A stretch of 48,520 nt of DNA from Candidatus Methanophagaceae archaeon GoMg1 (lineage in GTDB: Archaea; Halobacteriota; Syntropharchaeia; Alkanophagales; Methanospirareceae): contig QBUL01000185.1 in assembly GCA_013180605.1 (NCBI GenBank), positions 1 to 48,520 of the forward strand. The letters run 5' to 3'. Below the pieces are notes generated by a model. It had not been told where the DNA came from and ran no database searches. It worked only from the letters and a program-made list of their open reading frames with translations. Both the position numbers and the translations under genes were made by a program. This document shows, in pieces, positions 26,023 through 33,266 of this stretch (position 1 is its first letter; every line of letters starts with the position of its first letter).

Positions 26023-26061
26023 GAAAAAAATAAAAAATCGGGTGGTCTCTATGACCATCCG
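26023..26061 (-). terminator. Hairpin and T-run terminator after the secreted-protein gene
   Basis: On the minus strand CGGATGGTC-ATAGA-GACCACCCG (one mismatch in nine pairs) is followed by GATTTTTTATTTTTTTTCG. Confidence 0.75.
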
Positions 26062-26109
26062 ACCTTTTCCCTTTTCTTTTTCTTTATTCAAACACCGCTG
26101 CCATTACCA

Positions 26110-26814
26110 TTATCGCACCGGCTTTATATTTCCCGTTGCCCTGTTTGTTTCCTTCCTCTGTATCTGCCCTAGTGGACGCATATCAAGCAAAACGCTGTAC
26201 TCACCACTGTAATCGCCTTCACTCATGGTCAGCTCACCTTCGCCTACCCGGGCACCCTCGTAGCGCATAACGGTCATATTAATATGCCCGGCAATGCTCA
26301 TGTTTTCACTTGGTTCTAAATTCCTTAAGGGACCTACGATATCGGCGTCAAACACTCGATTCCCTTCTGTTCCATTCGCGTCAACCGACATGTTAACAAG
26401 TCGGTAGTGTTTTTCTCCGAGTCGCAGATGCCCTTGATAGATGGGCCGTCCACCGGCTCCCTCGATTTCTGCTCTTAGTTCTTTGATGTTCTTGTCCTCA
26501 CCCATGAGTTCTCGGATGTATCTCGGTTGAAAGAACCTTCGCTTGACGATATGCACCCTGAGCACGTGGAACCCATCTTCCTCATTTATGGCGAAGCCGT
26601 ACCCGCTGTGAACGATTCTAATTGGTGCTCTCAGAGCTCTGTTTGTAGATACTTCTTCCGCAACTCCACCCGCCGACATTGCCTTCGCTACTTTACCCAT
26701 CGCGTTCCTTTTTTGCACGGGCTGTGGCACCGCGACGCCCGTCGCTACGATACTCAGCAACAGCAGCGCTACCACCACGCCCACGCACAAAACCCTTCTT
26801 TTTACGTGTTCCAT
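26110..26814 (-). CDS. Secreted protein of unknown function
   Basis: A 234-residue protein with a Sec-type signal: basic MEHVKRR, then a hydrophobic core VLCVGVVVALLLLSIVATGV. The exported part has GYGFAINEEDGFHVLRVHIV, several Asn-x-Ser/Thr sites (NMSVD, NMSIA, NMTVM) and a C-terminal beta-rich SGEYSVLLDMRPLG segment. No membrane anchor or catalytic motif is evident and I do not recognise the family. It follows the two membrane-anchored winged-helix genes on the same strand, after an 85-nt gap with its own TATA box and repeated GTTC sites, and ends in a clear terminator. A target of those regulators is a reasonable guess. Confidence 0.8.
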   Translation of the reverse strand: MEHVKRRVLCVGVVVALLLLSIVATGVAVPQPVQKRNAMGKVAKAMSAGGVAEEVSTNRALRAPIRIVHSGYGFAINEEDGFHVLRVHIVKRRFFQPRYIRELMGEDKNIKELRAEIEGAGGRPIYQGHLRLGEKHYRLVNMSVDANGTEGNRVFDADIVGPLRNLEPSENMSIAGHINMTVMRYEGARVGEGELTMSEGDYSGEYSVLLDMRPLGQIQRKETNRATGNIKPVR

Positions 26815-26844
26815 TTTTTGTTACCTCCGTTCTCACCTTGTTTT

Positions 26845-26912
26845 GAACGATATAAAAGGGTAACACAGAACCGTTCGTTCAAAAAACTGTTCAAATCGTT
26901 CATTTTCGTTCA
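26845..26912 (-). promoter_or_regulatory. TATA box with iterated GTTC sites
   Basis: On the minus strand CCCTTTTATATC (plus positions about 26850-26861) is a TATA box for the secreted-protein gene. On its upstream side GTTC (plus strand) occurs at 26873, 26877, 26889, 26898 and 26908, mostly 9-12 bp apart, so on one face of the helix. This is where an archaeal activator would bind. The block overlaps the 3' end of the neighbouring winged-helix gene. Confidence 0.45.
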
Positions 26913-27874
26913 CCTTTTGATAAAAACCAATCTGATAGTTCTATAACGTTCATTCTGCCTCGTTCTTTCTTTATGATTATCTTCCTTCTTTCGAGAGAGC
27001 GTAGGATACCGGTCAATGACGATTTTGGAATCTCCGTTTCGTATCTGAGGTCAGCCTGAGTCATTTCTCCGTTGTGTTTGAGCAGCGCATTTACAATCGT
27101 ACGCTCCCTATCCGTTAGCGTCTCCATTACCCGCAGCATATCGGCTGTAGTTTCGATTACTTCCCTTTTAACCGTGGTTGCCCCCCCTTCGTGGCGAGTG
27201 CCCCCTCCCCTTTTTTTCATCTGGGCGATGGCGATGATGAGGGCAAGAGTCAAAACCGCGAAAGCTATCGCGAGTGATAAATAGCCGAAGCTGAACCCGG
27301 AACCAGAATCAAAGCTCTCGCCTCCTGTTTCCTCGAGCGGCTGCTGGTATTCGATTATGGTCACGGGACTTTCAACGTTACATCCTTGAATATCAATGAC
27401 GAAGGAATCGTTGGAGATTGCCGTAGAATGAGCAAGTCCCTGCGAGCAGTTGATTTCCCCCAGCATCACGCCACAGGGCAAATAGAAAATCGTATGATAT
27501 TCTGTATAGCAAGCATAAGCGTCGGTTGTGAAATTTATTGACCATCTGTCCACGTATTTACTTGTTAACGCGTTTGTAAATGCATATAATTGTTTTGTAT
27601 CATTGTCATAGACATATTCAGACATTTTCAAAAAAGGCAGGCCATTGCTATCTATATCTTCGCGTTCAACGTACCCCATTACAAGCGCTTTACCCGTTTC
27701 GTCTACATAGATGTCCAGAATTAGCTCCTTGAAATATGTGTCGTTAACAGAACCATAAGGCCCATAGTCATCATTATAGTCTGCGGCGGGCGCTGTAATA
27801 GCCATGGTTATGGTCAATGTTATAGTTATAGCGACGAGAAGTTGCAATAAACCCGATTTGGTGATTTTTATCAT
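26900..27874 (-). CDS. Membrane-anchored winged-helix regulator, copy 2
   Basis: A 324-residue protein: N-terminal signal/anchor (LLQLLVAITITLTITMAITA), an exported domain of about 170 residues with ELILDIYVDETGKALVMGYV and several cysteines, a transmembrane helix (LSLAIAFAVLTLALIIAIAQ, about residues 197-217), a charged linker and a cytoplasmic winged helix (METLTDRERTIVNALLKHNG, EIPKSSLTGILRSLERRKII). This is the layout of COG2512-type predicted membrane-associated transcription regulators. It is a tandem paralogue of the next gene, with which it overlaps by one base (TGATG). The ectodomain presumably senses an outside signal. Confidence 0.85.
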   Translation of the reverse strand: MIKITKSGLLQLLVAITITLTITMAITAPAADYNDDYGPYGSVNDTYFKELILDIYVDETGKALVMGYVEREDIDSNGLPFLKMSEYVYDNDTKQLYAFTNALTSKYVDRWSINFTTDAYACYTEYHTIFYLPCGVMLGEINCSQGLAHSTAISNDSFVIDIQGCNVESPVTIIEYQQPLEETGGESFDSGSGFSFGYLSLAIAFAVLTLALIIAIAQMKKRGGGTRHEGGATTVKREVIETTADMLRVMETLTDRERTIVNALLKHNGEMTQADLRYETEIPKSSLTGILRSLERRKIIIKKERGRMNVIELSDWFLSKGERK

Positions 27875-28905
27875 CAGTCAATTAAAATCCATTCTGAAAG
27901 TATTATAAGATTCGTTCTACCCCACTCCTTCTTCTTGATAAGTTTCCTCTTTTCGAGAGACCGGAGGATAGCGGTCAATGACGACTTAGGGATTTCCGTT
28001 TCGTATCTGATGTCCGCCTGGAACATCTCCCCTCCGTGCTTGATTAGCGCATTTACAACCGCTCGCTCCCTATCCGTCAACATCTCCATCACCCGTGCCA
28101 TTTCGCTGGTGATTGTGATTCCGCCTTTTTCGGTTCTTGGTGCTTCTACGTGCTCGGTGCTGCCTGTATTGGTATTGGTGTTGCTATCGGTATCGGCGTT
28201 GATGCAGATATTCTGTTTGGCATCTTTCACCCCTTTTATCTTCATGATAGCGATGATAAGCGCCAGCACCAGAGCCAAAACCGAGAGGCCAACGATAGGA
28301 ATCAGATACTTAGAACTAACGCCAGACCAGAACCTCCCATCTGCTCCAGCCGTCTCCTTAAGTGGTTGCTGGTACTCAATCGAGGTCATAGGCGTTTCAA
28401 CGTCACAGCCTTGAATATCTATAACAAACGACTTGTTAGACGACATCACAAAATAGTCCAGCCCGTGAGAACACTTGATTTTTGCCAATCGCACATTGCC
28501 GGGTAAATAAAACGTTGTATGATATTCAGCATAACAATTGTTAGTTGTGAAATTCATCACCCTCTGGTCGCCGTACTTCCACGTCAATGAGTTTGTAAGT
28601 GCATATAGCTGATCTGTATCGTTCTCATAAATACACTCTGATTCTGATGACGTTTCTAAAAAAGCAAATGTTTCAACATCTTCCTGTTCCACGTATCCCG
28701 TTACAAGTGCTTTGCCCGTTTCGTCCACGTAAATATTCAGAATAAGCTGTTTGGAATAGACATTGGTGTCGTTAACAGAAGCATGAGGGGCATAATCATC
28801 ATTATAGCCTGCAGCGGGCGTTATAATAGCTATGGTTATGGTCAAGGTTATAGTTATAGCGACGAGAAGTTGCAATAAACCAGGTTTAGCGCTTTTCATC
28901 ATCAA
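27874..28905 (-). CDS. Membrane-anchored winged-helix regulator, copy 1
   Basis: A 343-residue paralogue of the downstream gene with the same order of parts: signal anchor, ectodomain (LILNIYVDETGKALVTGYVE), transmembrane helix (YLIPIVGLSVLALVLALIIA), a linker, and a C-terminal winged helix (MEMLTDRERAVVNALIKHGG and SSLTAILRSLEKRKLIKKKE). The linker contains a short low-complexity stretch (NADTDSNTNTNTGSTEH) absent from the other copy. The ectodomains have diverged more than the DNA-binding domains, fitting duplication followed by sensor change with a shared DNA target. Start chosen at 28905; ATGs repeat (MMMK). Confidence 0.85.
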   Translation of the reverse strand: MMMKSAKPGLLQLLVAITITLTITIAIITPAAGYNDDYAPHASVNDTNVYSKQLILNIYVDETGKALVTGYVEQEDVETFAFLETSSESECIYENDTDQLYALTNSLTWKYGDQRVMNFTTNNCYAEYHTTFYLPGNVRLAKIKCSHGLDYFVMSSNKSFVIDIQGCDVETPMTSIEYQQPLKETAGADGRFWSGVSSKYLIPIVGLSVLALVLALIIAIMKIKGVKDAKQNICINADTDSNTNTNTGSTEHVEAPRTEKGGITITSEMARVMEMLTDRERAVVNALIKHGGEMFQADIRYETEIPKSSLTAILRSLEKRKLIKKKEWGRTNLIILSEWILID

Positions 28906-28929
28906 TCAATTTTGCTGGTGGCTGATTTT

Positions 28930-29232
28930 TTAACCCACTTCCATCCCTTCTTCTTTCTCATTTGGCTTTCCCGCACCACTAGGCAGCCGCTTCAGCTCCT
29001 CTGCCACATTCGCTCGCAGTATGTTCGTAGAACGGATATGATAGACGGGGTCGCCGGTCATCGGGTCGTAGTCCTCAGTGCGAATAATGCTGCTCACAAC
29101 TGTCTTGAACTTCAATACCGTGCCGTCTTCCAGCTTATATTCGTTCCAGTCCTCTTTTACCGTCTCAAAATCCACGCCCATCGCTTCCACTTCCCTTCCA
29201 TTTGGTAAACGCACTTTCAATTTTTCCTTCAC
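28930..29232 (-). CDS. Conserved small archaeal protein
   Basis: A 100-residue protein resembling a conserved archaeal family of unknown function: KVRLPNGREVEAMGVDFETV, KEDWNEYKLEDGTVLKFKTV, then RTEDYDPMTGDPVYHIRSTN and ILRANVAEELKRLP. Mostly beta strands with no signal or membrane segment. It ends 24 nt before the start of the membrane regulator pair and may share their transcript. Confidence 0.75.
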   Translation of the reverse strand: MKEKLKVRLPNGREVEAMGVDFETVKEDWNEYKLEDGTVLKFKTVVSSIIRTEDYDPMTGDPVYHIRSTNILRANVAEELKRLPSGAGKPNEKEEGMEVG

Positions 29233-29261
29233 CCTTTTAATTTTTAGTTCTTTATTCTATA

Positions 29262-29318
29262 TATAAAACATAGTGATTTATCACCGCGGAGAGCGCAGAG
29301 TACGCAGAGTTTTATTTT
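29262..29318 (+). repeat. B element, left half
   Basis: ATAGTGATTTATCACCGCGG then AGAGCGCAGAGTACGCAGAG matches the left arm and flank of the B copy at 8.4 kb. It lies 20 nt beyond the 3' end of the trm-G10 gene. Confidence 0.75.
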
Positions 29319-29336
29319 AAATATGACATCCTCAAG

Positions 29337-30455
29337 CTACTTCTTTTCAAGTACTGCAATGTACCTACTTAAACTTTTATGAACCCTGTATTTGTACCTG
29401 TCGAGAATACAGAAGCCGTACTCACGGGAAAGCGAATAAATAGAATCCGAATTAGAAATGACCACCACTTTCCCTCGCTTTTTAAGCACACGGTGGAATT
29501 CCGCCATAGCATTGCGATATAGACTTTCGCGGAACAGCGAGCGTGATTCTGCCGTAAAGTATCCTACGCCCGATACAAGAGATGACCTGCCATAGGGCAG
29601 GTCCGTCACGATGGCATCAACGCTATCCCCACGTAATGCTATTTTAGAGGCATCTCCTACAACCAGATAGGCGTCCAGCCCATAAAACCGCAAGTTCACT
29701 TCAGCACCTCTCGCCATCTTTTCCTGTATGTCTATGCCCACCAACGTCGTCGCACCCCCTATCAGCCCAGCTTCTATTAATATGCCACCCGTGCCACAAA
29801 AAGGGTCAAGCAGAACCCCTCCTTCCTCTTTTATCTCACTGAGATTAACGAGAGCACGGGCAATTTTTGGCGTTATAACACCGGGCAAAAAGAAAGGTCT
29901 TAAATGCGGTCTTCGCCCACCAAATTGTTTCTTATCTGTTGAATGCACGAGCAAACATAAAAAACACGTGTTTTTTGCGAACAGAAGAACGAATATTTTT
30001 GCGGGATTCGTGAGGTCTACTTCATATCCTTTGCGTTTTATGATTTCACCTGCTTTTCGCTCTAAATCCCTTTTCGATGACAATGGTCGTTTTCCTTCGG
30101 ATAGAAATAGAGACGGCATGTCTTTTTGTTTAACACGCACGCGCACGGCAAATGTGCGCTCTTGTTTCATAATGCTGTGTATATCCTCATTTTTAATGAG
30201 TGCCAATATTTCCTCCGCTTTCTCGGGTTTTGGCTTGCTCTCTCCACGTATTTCGTATATGTAGTGCGACATTCCCAGCCGCTTTGACAGGACGTTGATT
30301 GTTTTACTACCTGGCGAGAGTTGTGCGTCAACCACCAGTATTCCATCCGAGAACGTTTTCTCCGCATACTGGATGTTTAAGGCATGCAAGCATGCTAAAA
30401 CCTCTGATTTCGGTAGTGTTTCGTGCTCCCCCGATAGTTCAAAAGCGAGTTGCAT
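29337..30455 (-). CDS. tRNA guanine-10 N2-methyltransferase (Trm-G10 / Trm11 type)
   Basis: Methylates N2 of G10 in tRNA using SAM. The N-terminal half holds a THUMP-type RNA-binding domain (about residues 60-165). The C-terminal methylase has LLDPFCGTGGILIEAG (215-230) and the catalytic TDLPYGRSS (284-292). The GGRRPHLRPFFLPGVITPKI segment before the SAM loop is typical of COG1041. The 372-residue length fits the archaeal enzyme. Its 5' end is separated from the divergent fumarate hydratase gene by an A element. Confidence 0.92.
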   Translation of the reverse strand: MQLAFELSGEHETLPKSEVLACLHALNIQYAEKTFSDGILVVDAQLSPGSKTINVLSKRLGMSHYIYEIRGESKPKPEKAEEILALIKNEDIHSIMKQERTFAVRVRVKQKDMPSLFLSEGKRPLSSKRDLERKAGEIIKRKGYEVDLTNPAKIFVLLFAKNTCFLCLLVHSTDKKQFGGRRPHLRPFFLPGVITPKIARALVNLSEIKEEGGVLLDPFCGTGGILIEAGLIGGATTLVGIDIQEKMARGAEVNLRFYGLDAYLVVGDASKIALRGDSVDAIVTDLPYGRSSLVSGVGYFTAESRSLFRESLYRNAMAEFHRVLKKRGKVVVISNSDSIYSLSREYGFCILDRYKYRVHKSLSRYIAVLEKK

Positions 30456-30477
30456 TTTAATCGTTTATTAAAAATTA

Positions 30478-30634
30478 CAAGAGAAATAAATTATAGACAC
30501 AGATTAACGCAGATTAACACTGATAAAAAGGGCAATGCCGTTAGCCCAGTCAACAAAAGAAAGAAAAAATCTGTGTAAATCAGTGTAAATCAGTGTCTCG
30601 AATAGAAGGTGGTTATACTCTATATACAATAAAA
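30478..30634 (+). repeat. A element, uninterrupted copy, upstream of fumarate hydratase beta
   Basis: Cleanest A element. Left end AGACACAGATTAACGCAGAT then TAACACTGAT; core AAAAAGGGCAATGCCGTTAG then CCCAGTC; right end AATCTGTGTAAATCAGTGTA then AATCAGTGTC. The right end is the inverted image of the left, both built from about 11-nt GATTAACAC-like units. Immediately after comes GAATAGAAGGTGGTTATACT and CTATATACAATAAA. Confidence 0.9.
30614..30630 (+). promoter_or_regulatory. Repeat-borne TATA box of fumarate hydratase beta
   Basis: CTATATAC at 30620-30627 predicts a start near 30,650, eight bases before ATG 30658, so a leaderless or near-leaderless transcript. This fits the absence of a ribosome binding site. 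Confidence 0.55.
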
Positions 30635-30657
30635 AAGAAACTGTGTTTCAAACACTG

Positions 30658-31305
30658 ATGGAAAAGAAGATCAGATTATCTACACCGTTGGAAGAGGAAG
30701 AAATAAAGAAATTGCGGTTGGGTGACATTGTGTATCTCAGTGGCGACGTATATACTGCACGGGACAAGGCACATCATAGAATCATAGAATATGAAAAGAG
30801 GGGAGCGGAAATACCCATTAAGAAAGGTGCTGTGATTTACCATTGTGGGCCACTCGTGCGGAGGCAGAGACGCATAGACAGAGGCGACTGGGAAATCGTA
30901 GCTGCGGGTCCCACCACCAGTGCGAGAATGAATGCTGTAACACCCACAGTAATAGAAAAGCTACGGATTCGTGCCATAATAGGAAAAGGCGGGATGGGCA
31001 TTCCCACAAGAGATGCGATGTGTAAATATGGCTGTGTGTACTTCGCGATAACCGGCGGTGCAGCGGTTTTAGCCGCCACACAGATAAAATCTATAAAGGC
31101 AGTATATTGGGAAGACCTCGGTATGGCTGAAGCGGTCTGGCATTTTCTTCTTGACGATTTTGGGCCTCTTGTGGTCTGCATAGATGCAAACAGAAACAAC
31201 TTACAAGAAGAAATAGAAGAAGAAGCGAGAAGAAAAGTTCTTGCTTACCTGACTGAGTTCAGAAACAAGAAAAATAAAAAAATGTACCATAAAAGGAAGA
31301 GTTAA
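30658..31305 (+). CDS. fumB: Class I fumarate hydratase beta subunit
   Basis: C-terminal half (beta subunit) of the two-subunit [4Fe-4S] fumarase that interconverts fumarate and malate. Marks: LSTPLEEEEIKKLRLGDIVY, LSGDVYTARDKAHHRI with the catalytic-region RDKAH, GPTTSARM, and GKGGMG followed by YFAITGGAAVLAATQIK. The alpha subunit, with the cluster cysteines, is not adjacent. An in-frame GTG at 30643 is the alternative start. Length (215) is normal. Confidence 0.93.
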   Translation: MEKKIRLSTPLEEEEIKKLRLGDIVYLSGDVYTARDKAHHRIIEYEKRGAEIPIKKGAVIYHCGPLVRRQRRIDRGDWEIVAAGPTTSARMNAVTPTVIEKLRIRAIIGKGGMGIPTRDAMCKYGCVYFAITGGAAVLAATQIKSIKAVYWEDLGMAEAVWHFLLDDFGPLVVCIDANRNNLQEEIEEEARRKVLAYLTEFRNKKNKKMYHKRKS

Positions 31306-31313
31306 TAAATGTA

Positions 31314-31475
31314 GTGTATATCCCCTACGCTTATGACCGAAATTATCCAATAAATTGCTCTATCCTTTCAATCCCTTTTATGTTTAGAAGCGAACAGGCG
31401 GGTGGTTTGCTGATGGTTATCCAAGCCTATCTTGACGGCATGGGAAATCCGTGTAACGTGACAATGTCTGATTAA
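31314..31475 (+). CDS. Possible 53-residue unassigned ORF
   Basis: GTG-initiated frame reading VYIPYAYDRNYPINCSILSI then PFMFRSEQAGGLLMVIQAYL. Composition looks protein-like, but there is no ribosome binding site and no recognised family. It could be a relic of a longer gene. Confidence 0.25.
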   Translation: MYIPYAYDRNYPINCSILSIPFMFRSEQAGGLLMVIQAYLDGMGNPCNVTMSD

Positions 31476-32078
31476 CTGCAGAGTTCACAGAGAGCGAGGA
31501 AGATAGCGGGTTAGAGGGTTATAGGGTTGGAGCAGCTACTAAGGGGGGACAACTAACCCTAACTTTTCGCTGCTCGCTTTTGCCCAACTGTGGTATAACA
31601 TTAGCAGGAGTAAAAGAAAATACAATCTGTTGATTGTTCTTGTCCCCTATCATTCCTTACAAAGTACTTAAATTGTGAAAGCTCTTTTCAACTCCAATTC
31701 GGTTAAAGTACCCTATCTCATTTGGTTTCTTTCCATCAAATCTCTCACAGATGGATCCTTCTCAAGCTCTTCCATAATCCTCGCCATAGCTTTAGTTCCT
31801 CCTCATCTACAAACCCTTTTCTCTCGCTTTTAAGTCCTTTAAAAGCAATGGGTGTTTACCTCCAACAAAAAGGTTACTACAAGGGGGTATATAAAACAAT
31901 TTTCGATAAAAAAATTGGGTTCCGAATTTATAAAGTTTATATAGGCATATATGACTTTAGGAGCAAAAGTTACTTTAGGCTTTAGGTACAAAGCATTAAA
32001 AAAGAGAAGGTTTATTTTAACTAACCATATTAGATAAATTATCATTATTATGGCAATCCTGAGGATAGGGGGGAAAAG
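31476..32078. other. Gap with short decayed pieces
   Basis: No complete gene. On the minus strand at 31713-31787 a short frame after GAGGAGG reads MARIMEELEKDPSVRDLMER; a neighbouring frame just before it reads KGFVDEEELK, and a one-base deletion would join them into an antitoxin-like C-terminus. A short B-like piece (CTGCAGAGTTCACAGAGAG) is at about 31,475. Near 31,940-32,050 several A+T-rich TATA-like boxes may serve pdxS. Confidence 0.4.
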
Positions 32079-32978
32079 ATGGAGATAAAAATTGAGAACT
32101 TCAGACACGGAACAGAGCTTTTGAAACGCGGTTTTGCGTCCATGCAGAAGGGAGGCGTGATTATGGACGTGACGAGTGTAGAACAGGCGCGAATAGCGGA
32201 GGATGCGGGTGCCATTGCCGTTATGGCGCTGCATGCCGTTCCTGCGGACATCCGAAAAGCCGGTGGCGTGGCACGAATGGCCGACCCTGTGGTAGTGTCG
32301 GAAATCCTTGATGCGGTTACGATACCGGTAATGGCGAAATGTCGCATCGGGCATTCTGTGGAGGCGAAGATACTGGAATCGCTGGGCGTTGACATGGTGG
32401 ATGAATCGGAGGTTCTAACACCGGTGGACACGCATCACGTGGATAAAAGAGAATTTACCGTGCCTTTTGTCTGCGGTGCTCGCGAGTTAGGCGAGGCGTT
32501 GAGAAGGATAGAAGAAGGCGCGGCGATGATAAGGACAAAAGGAGAAGCGGGAACGGGAGACGTGAAGGAAGCGGTTCGCCACATGAAACTGATTATGGGT
32601 GAGATAAGGGCGCTAAAAGGAAAGAACGAGGAAGAGCTGCGGGACGTTGCAAAAGAGCTAAAAGTGCCTTTTGAATTGGTGCAGGAGACCGCGGAATTGC
32701 AGCGATTACCGGTAGTGAATTTCGCAGCTGGCGGTGTAGCAACACCTGCAGATGCGGCACTTATGATGCAGCTCGGGGCAGACGGGGTCTTTGTGGGTTC
32801 CGGGGTTTTCAAGTCGGAAACGCCGGATAAGATGGCTTATGCAATTGTGGAAGCAGTGAACAACTTTGATGACGCAAAGAAACTTGCGGAGATTTCTAAA
32901 GGGTTGGGAATACCGATGAAAGGGATTGAAGTAAGTGCTTTGAGAGAGGAGGAGCTGCTGCAGGTGAGAGGGTGGTAG
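32079..32978 (+). CDS. pdxS: Pyridoxal 5'-phosphate synthase subunit PdxS
   Basis: The synthase subunit of the PdxS/PdxT complex, which makes PLP from ribose 5-phosphate, glyceraldehyde 3-phosphate and ammonia. Asp30 (GVIMDVTS), the substrate-binding Lys87 (VMAKCRIGH) and the second Lys154 ([12 protein letters not shown]) are in place, as are [17 protein letters not shown] and [14 protein letters not shown]. The 299-residue length fits. The glutaminase partner pdxT is not adjacent. Confidence 0.97.
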   Translation: MEIKIENFRHGTELLKRGFASMQKGGVIMDVTSVEQARIAEDAGAIAVMALHAVPADIRKAGGVARMADPVVVSEILDAVTIPVMAKCRIGHSVEAKILESLGVDMVDESEVLTPVDTHHVDKREFTVPFVCGARELGEALRRIEEGAAMIRTKGEAGTGDVKEAVRHMKLIMGEIRALKGKNEEELRDVAKELKVPFELVQETAELQRLPVVNFAAGGVATPADAALMMQLGADGVFVGSGVFKSETPDKMAYAIVEAVNNFDDAKKLAEISKGLGIPMKGIEVSALREEELLQVRGW

Positions 32979-32985
32979 TATCTGC

Positions 32986-33007
32986 TCAAAATTCTGCGGA
33001 ATTTTGA
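32986..33007 (+). terminator. Perfect 9-bp hairpin after pdxS
   Basis: TCAAAATTC-TGCG-GAATTTTGA lies eight bases after the pdxS stop. There is no long T run, so it may stabilise the 3' end rather than end transcription. Confidence 0.4.
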
Positions 33008-33153
33008 ACAAACAGTGGAAAATGAAAAGTGCAAAGTGTAAAAGTCAAAATAAATCTTTCTTTAAGAAAAGCCTCTTAAAACTGGATACATTACGCTTTA
33101 TACCAAATTTTTTAGGGCATGCATCAGAAATGATTGGGGGAAAAATCAAAAAA

Positions 33154-33240
33154 TCGGAAAGCTTTTTTATAGTCTATGATAAATATATCGGTAGTTTAAG
33201 TCATACGCACTCATACTTAAGTGCAGGCCTTGTACTTAAG
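33154..33240 (+). promoter_or_regulatory. Promoter and possible operators of the GHKL-nuclease gene
   Basis: CGGAAAGCTTTTTTATAG is a good BRE plus TATA. Downstream, in the leader, TTTAAG (33195) and CTTAAG (33216 and 33235) are spaced about 20 bp apart, two helical turns, the last two within TACTTAAG. They may be repressor sites. Confidence 0.45.
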
Positions 33241-33266
33241 GGAGGTTGGGGCTAGGAGATGTAAAA

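Noticed and set aside
30658-31305. Truncated full-length fumarase
   Set aside because: The length and start fit the separate beta subunit found in archaea; the alpha subunit is usually a separate gene.
33004-33255. An 83-codon open frame before the GHKL-nuclease gene
   Set aside because: It spans the promoter and operator-like repeats and encodes a low-complexity basic peptide without a ribosome binding site.
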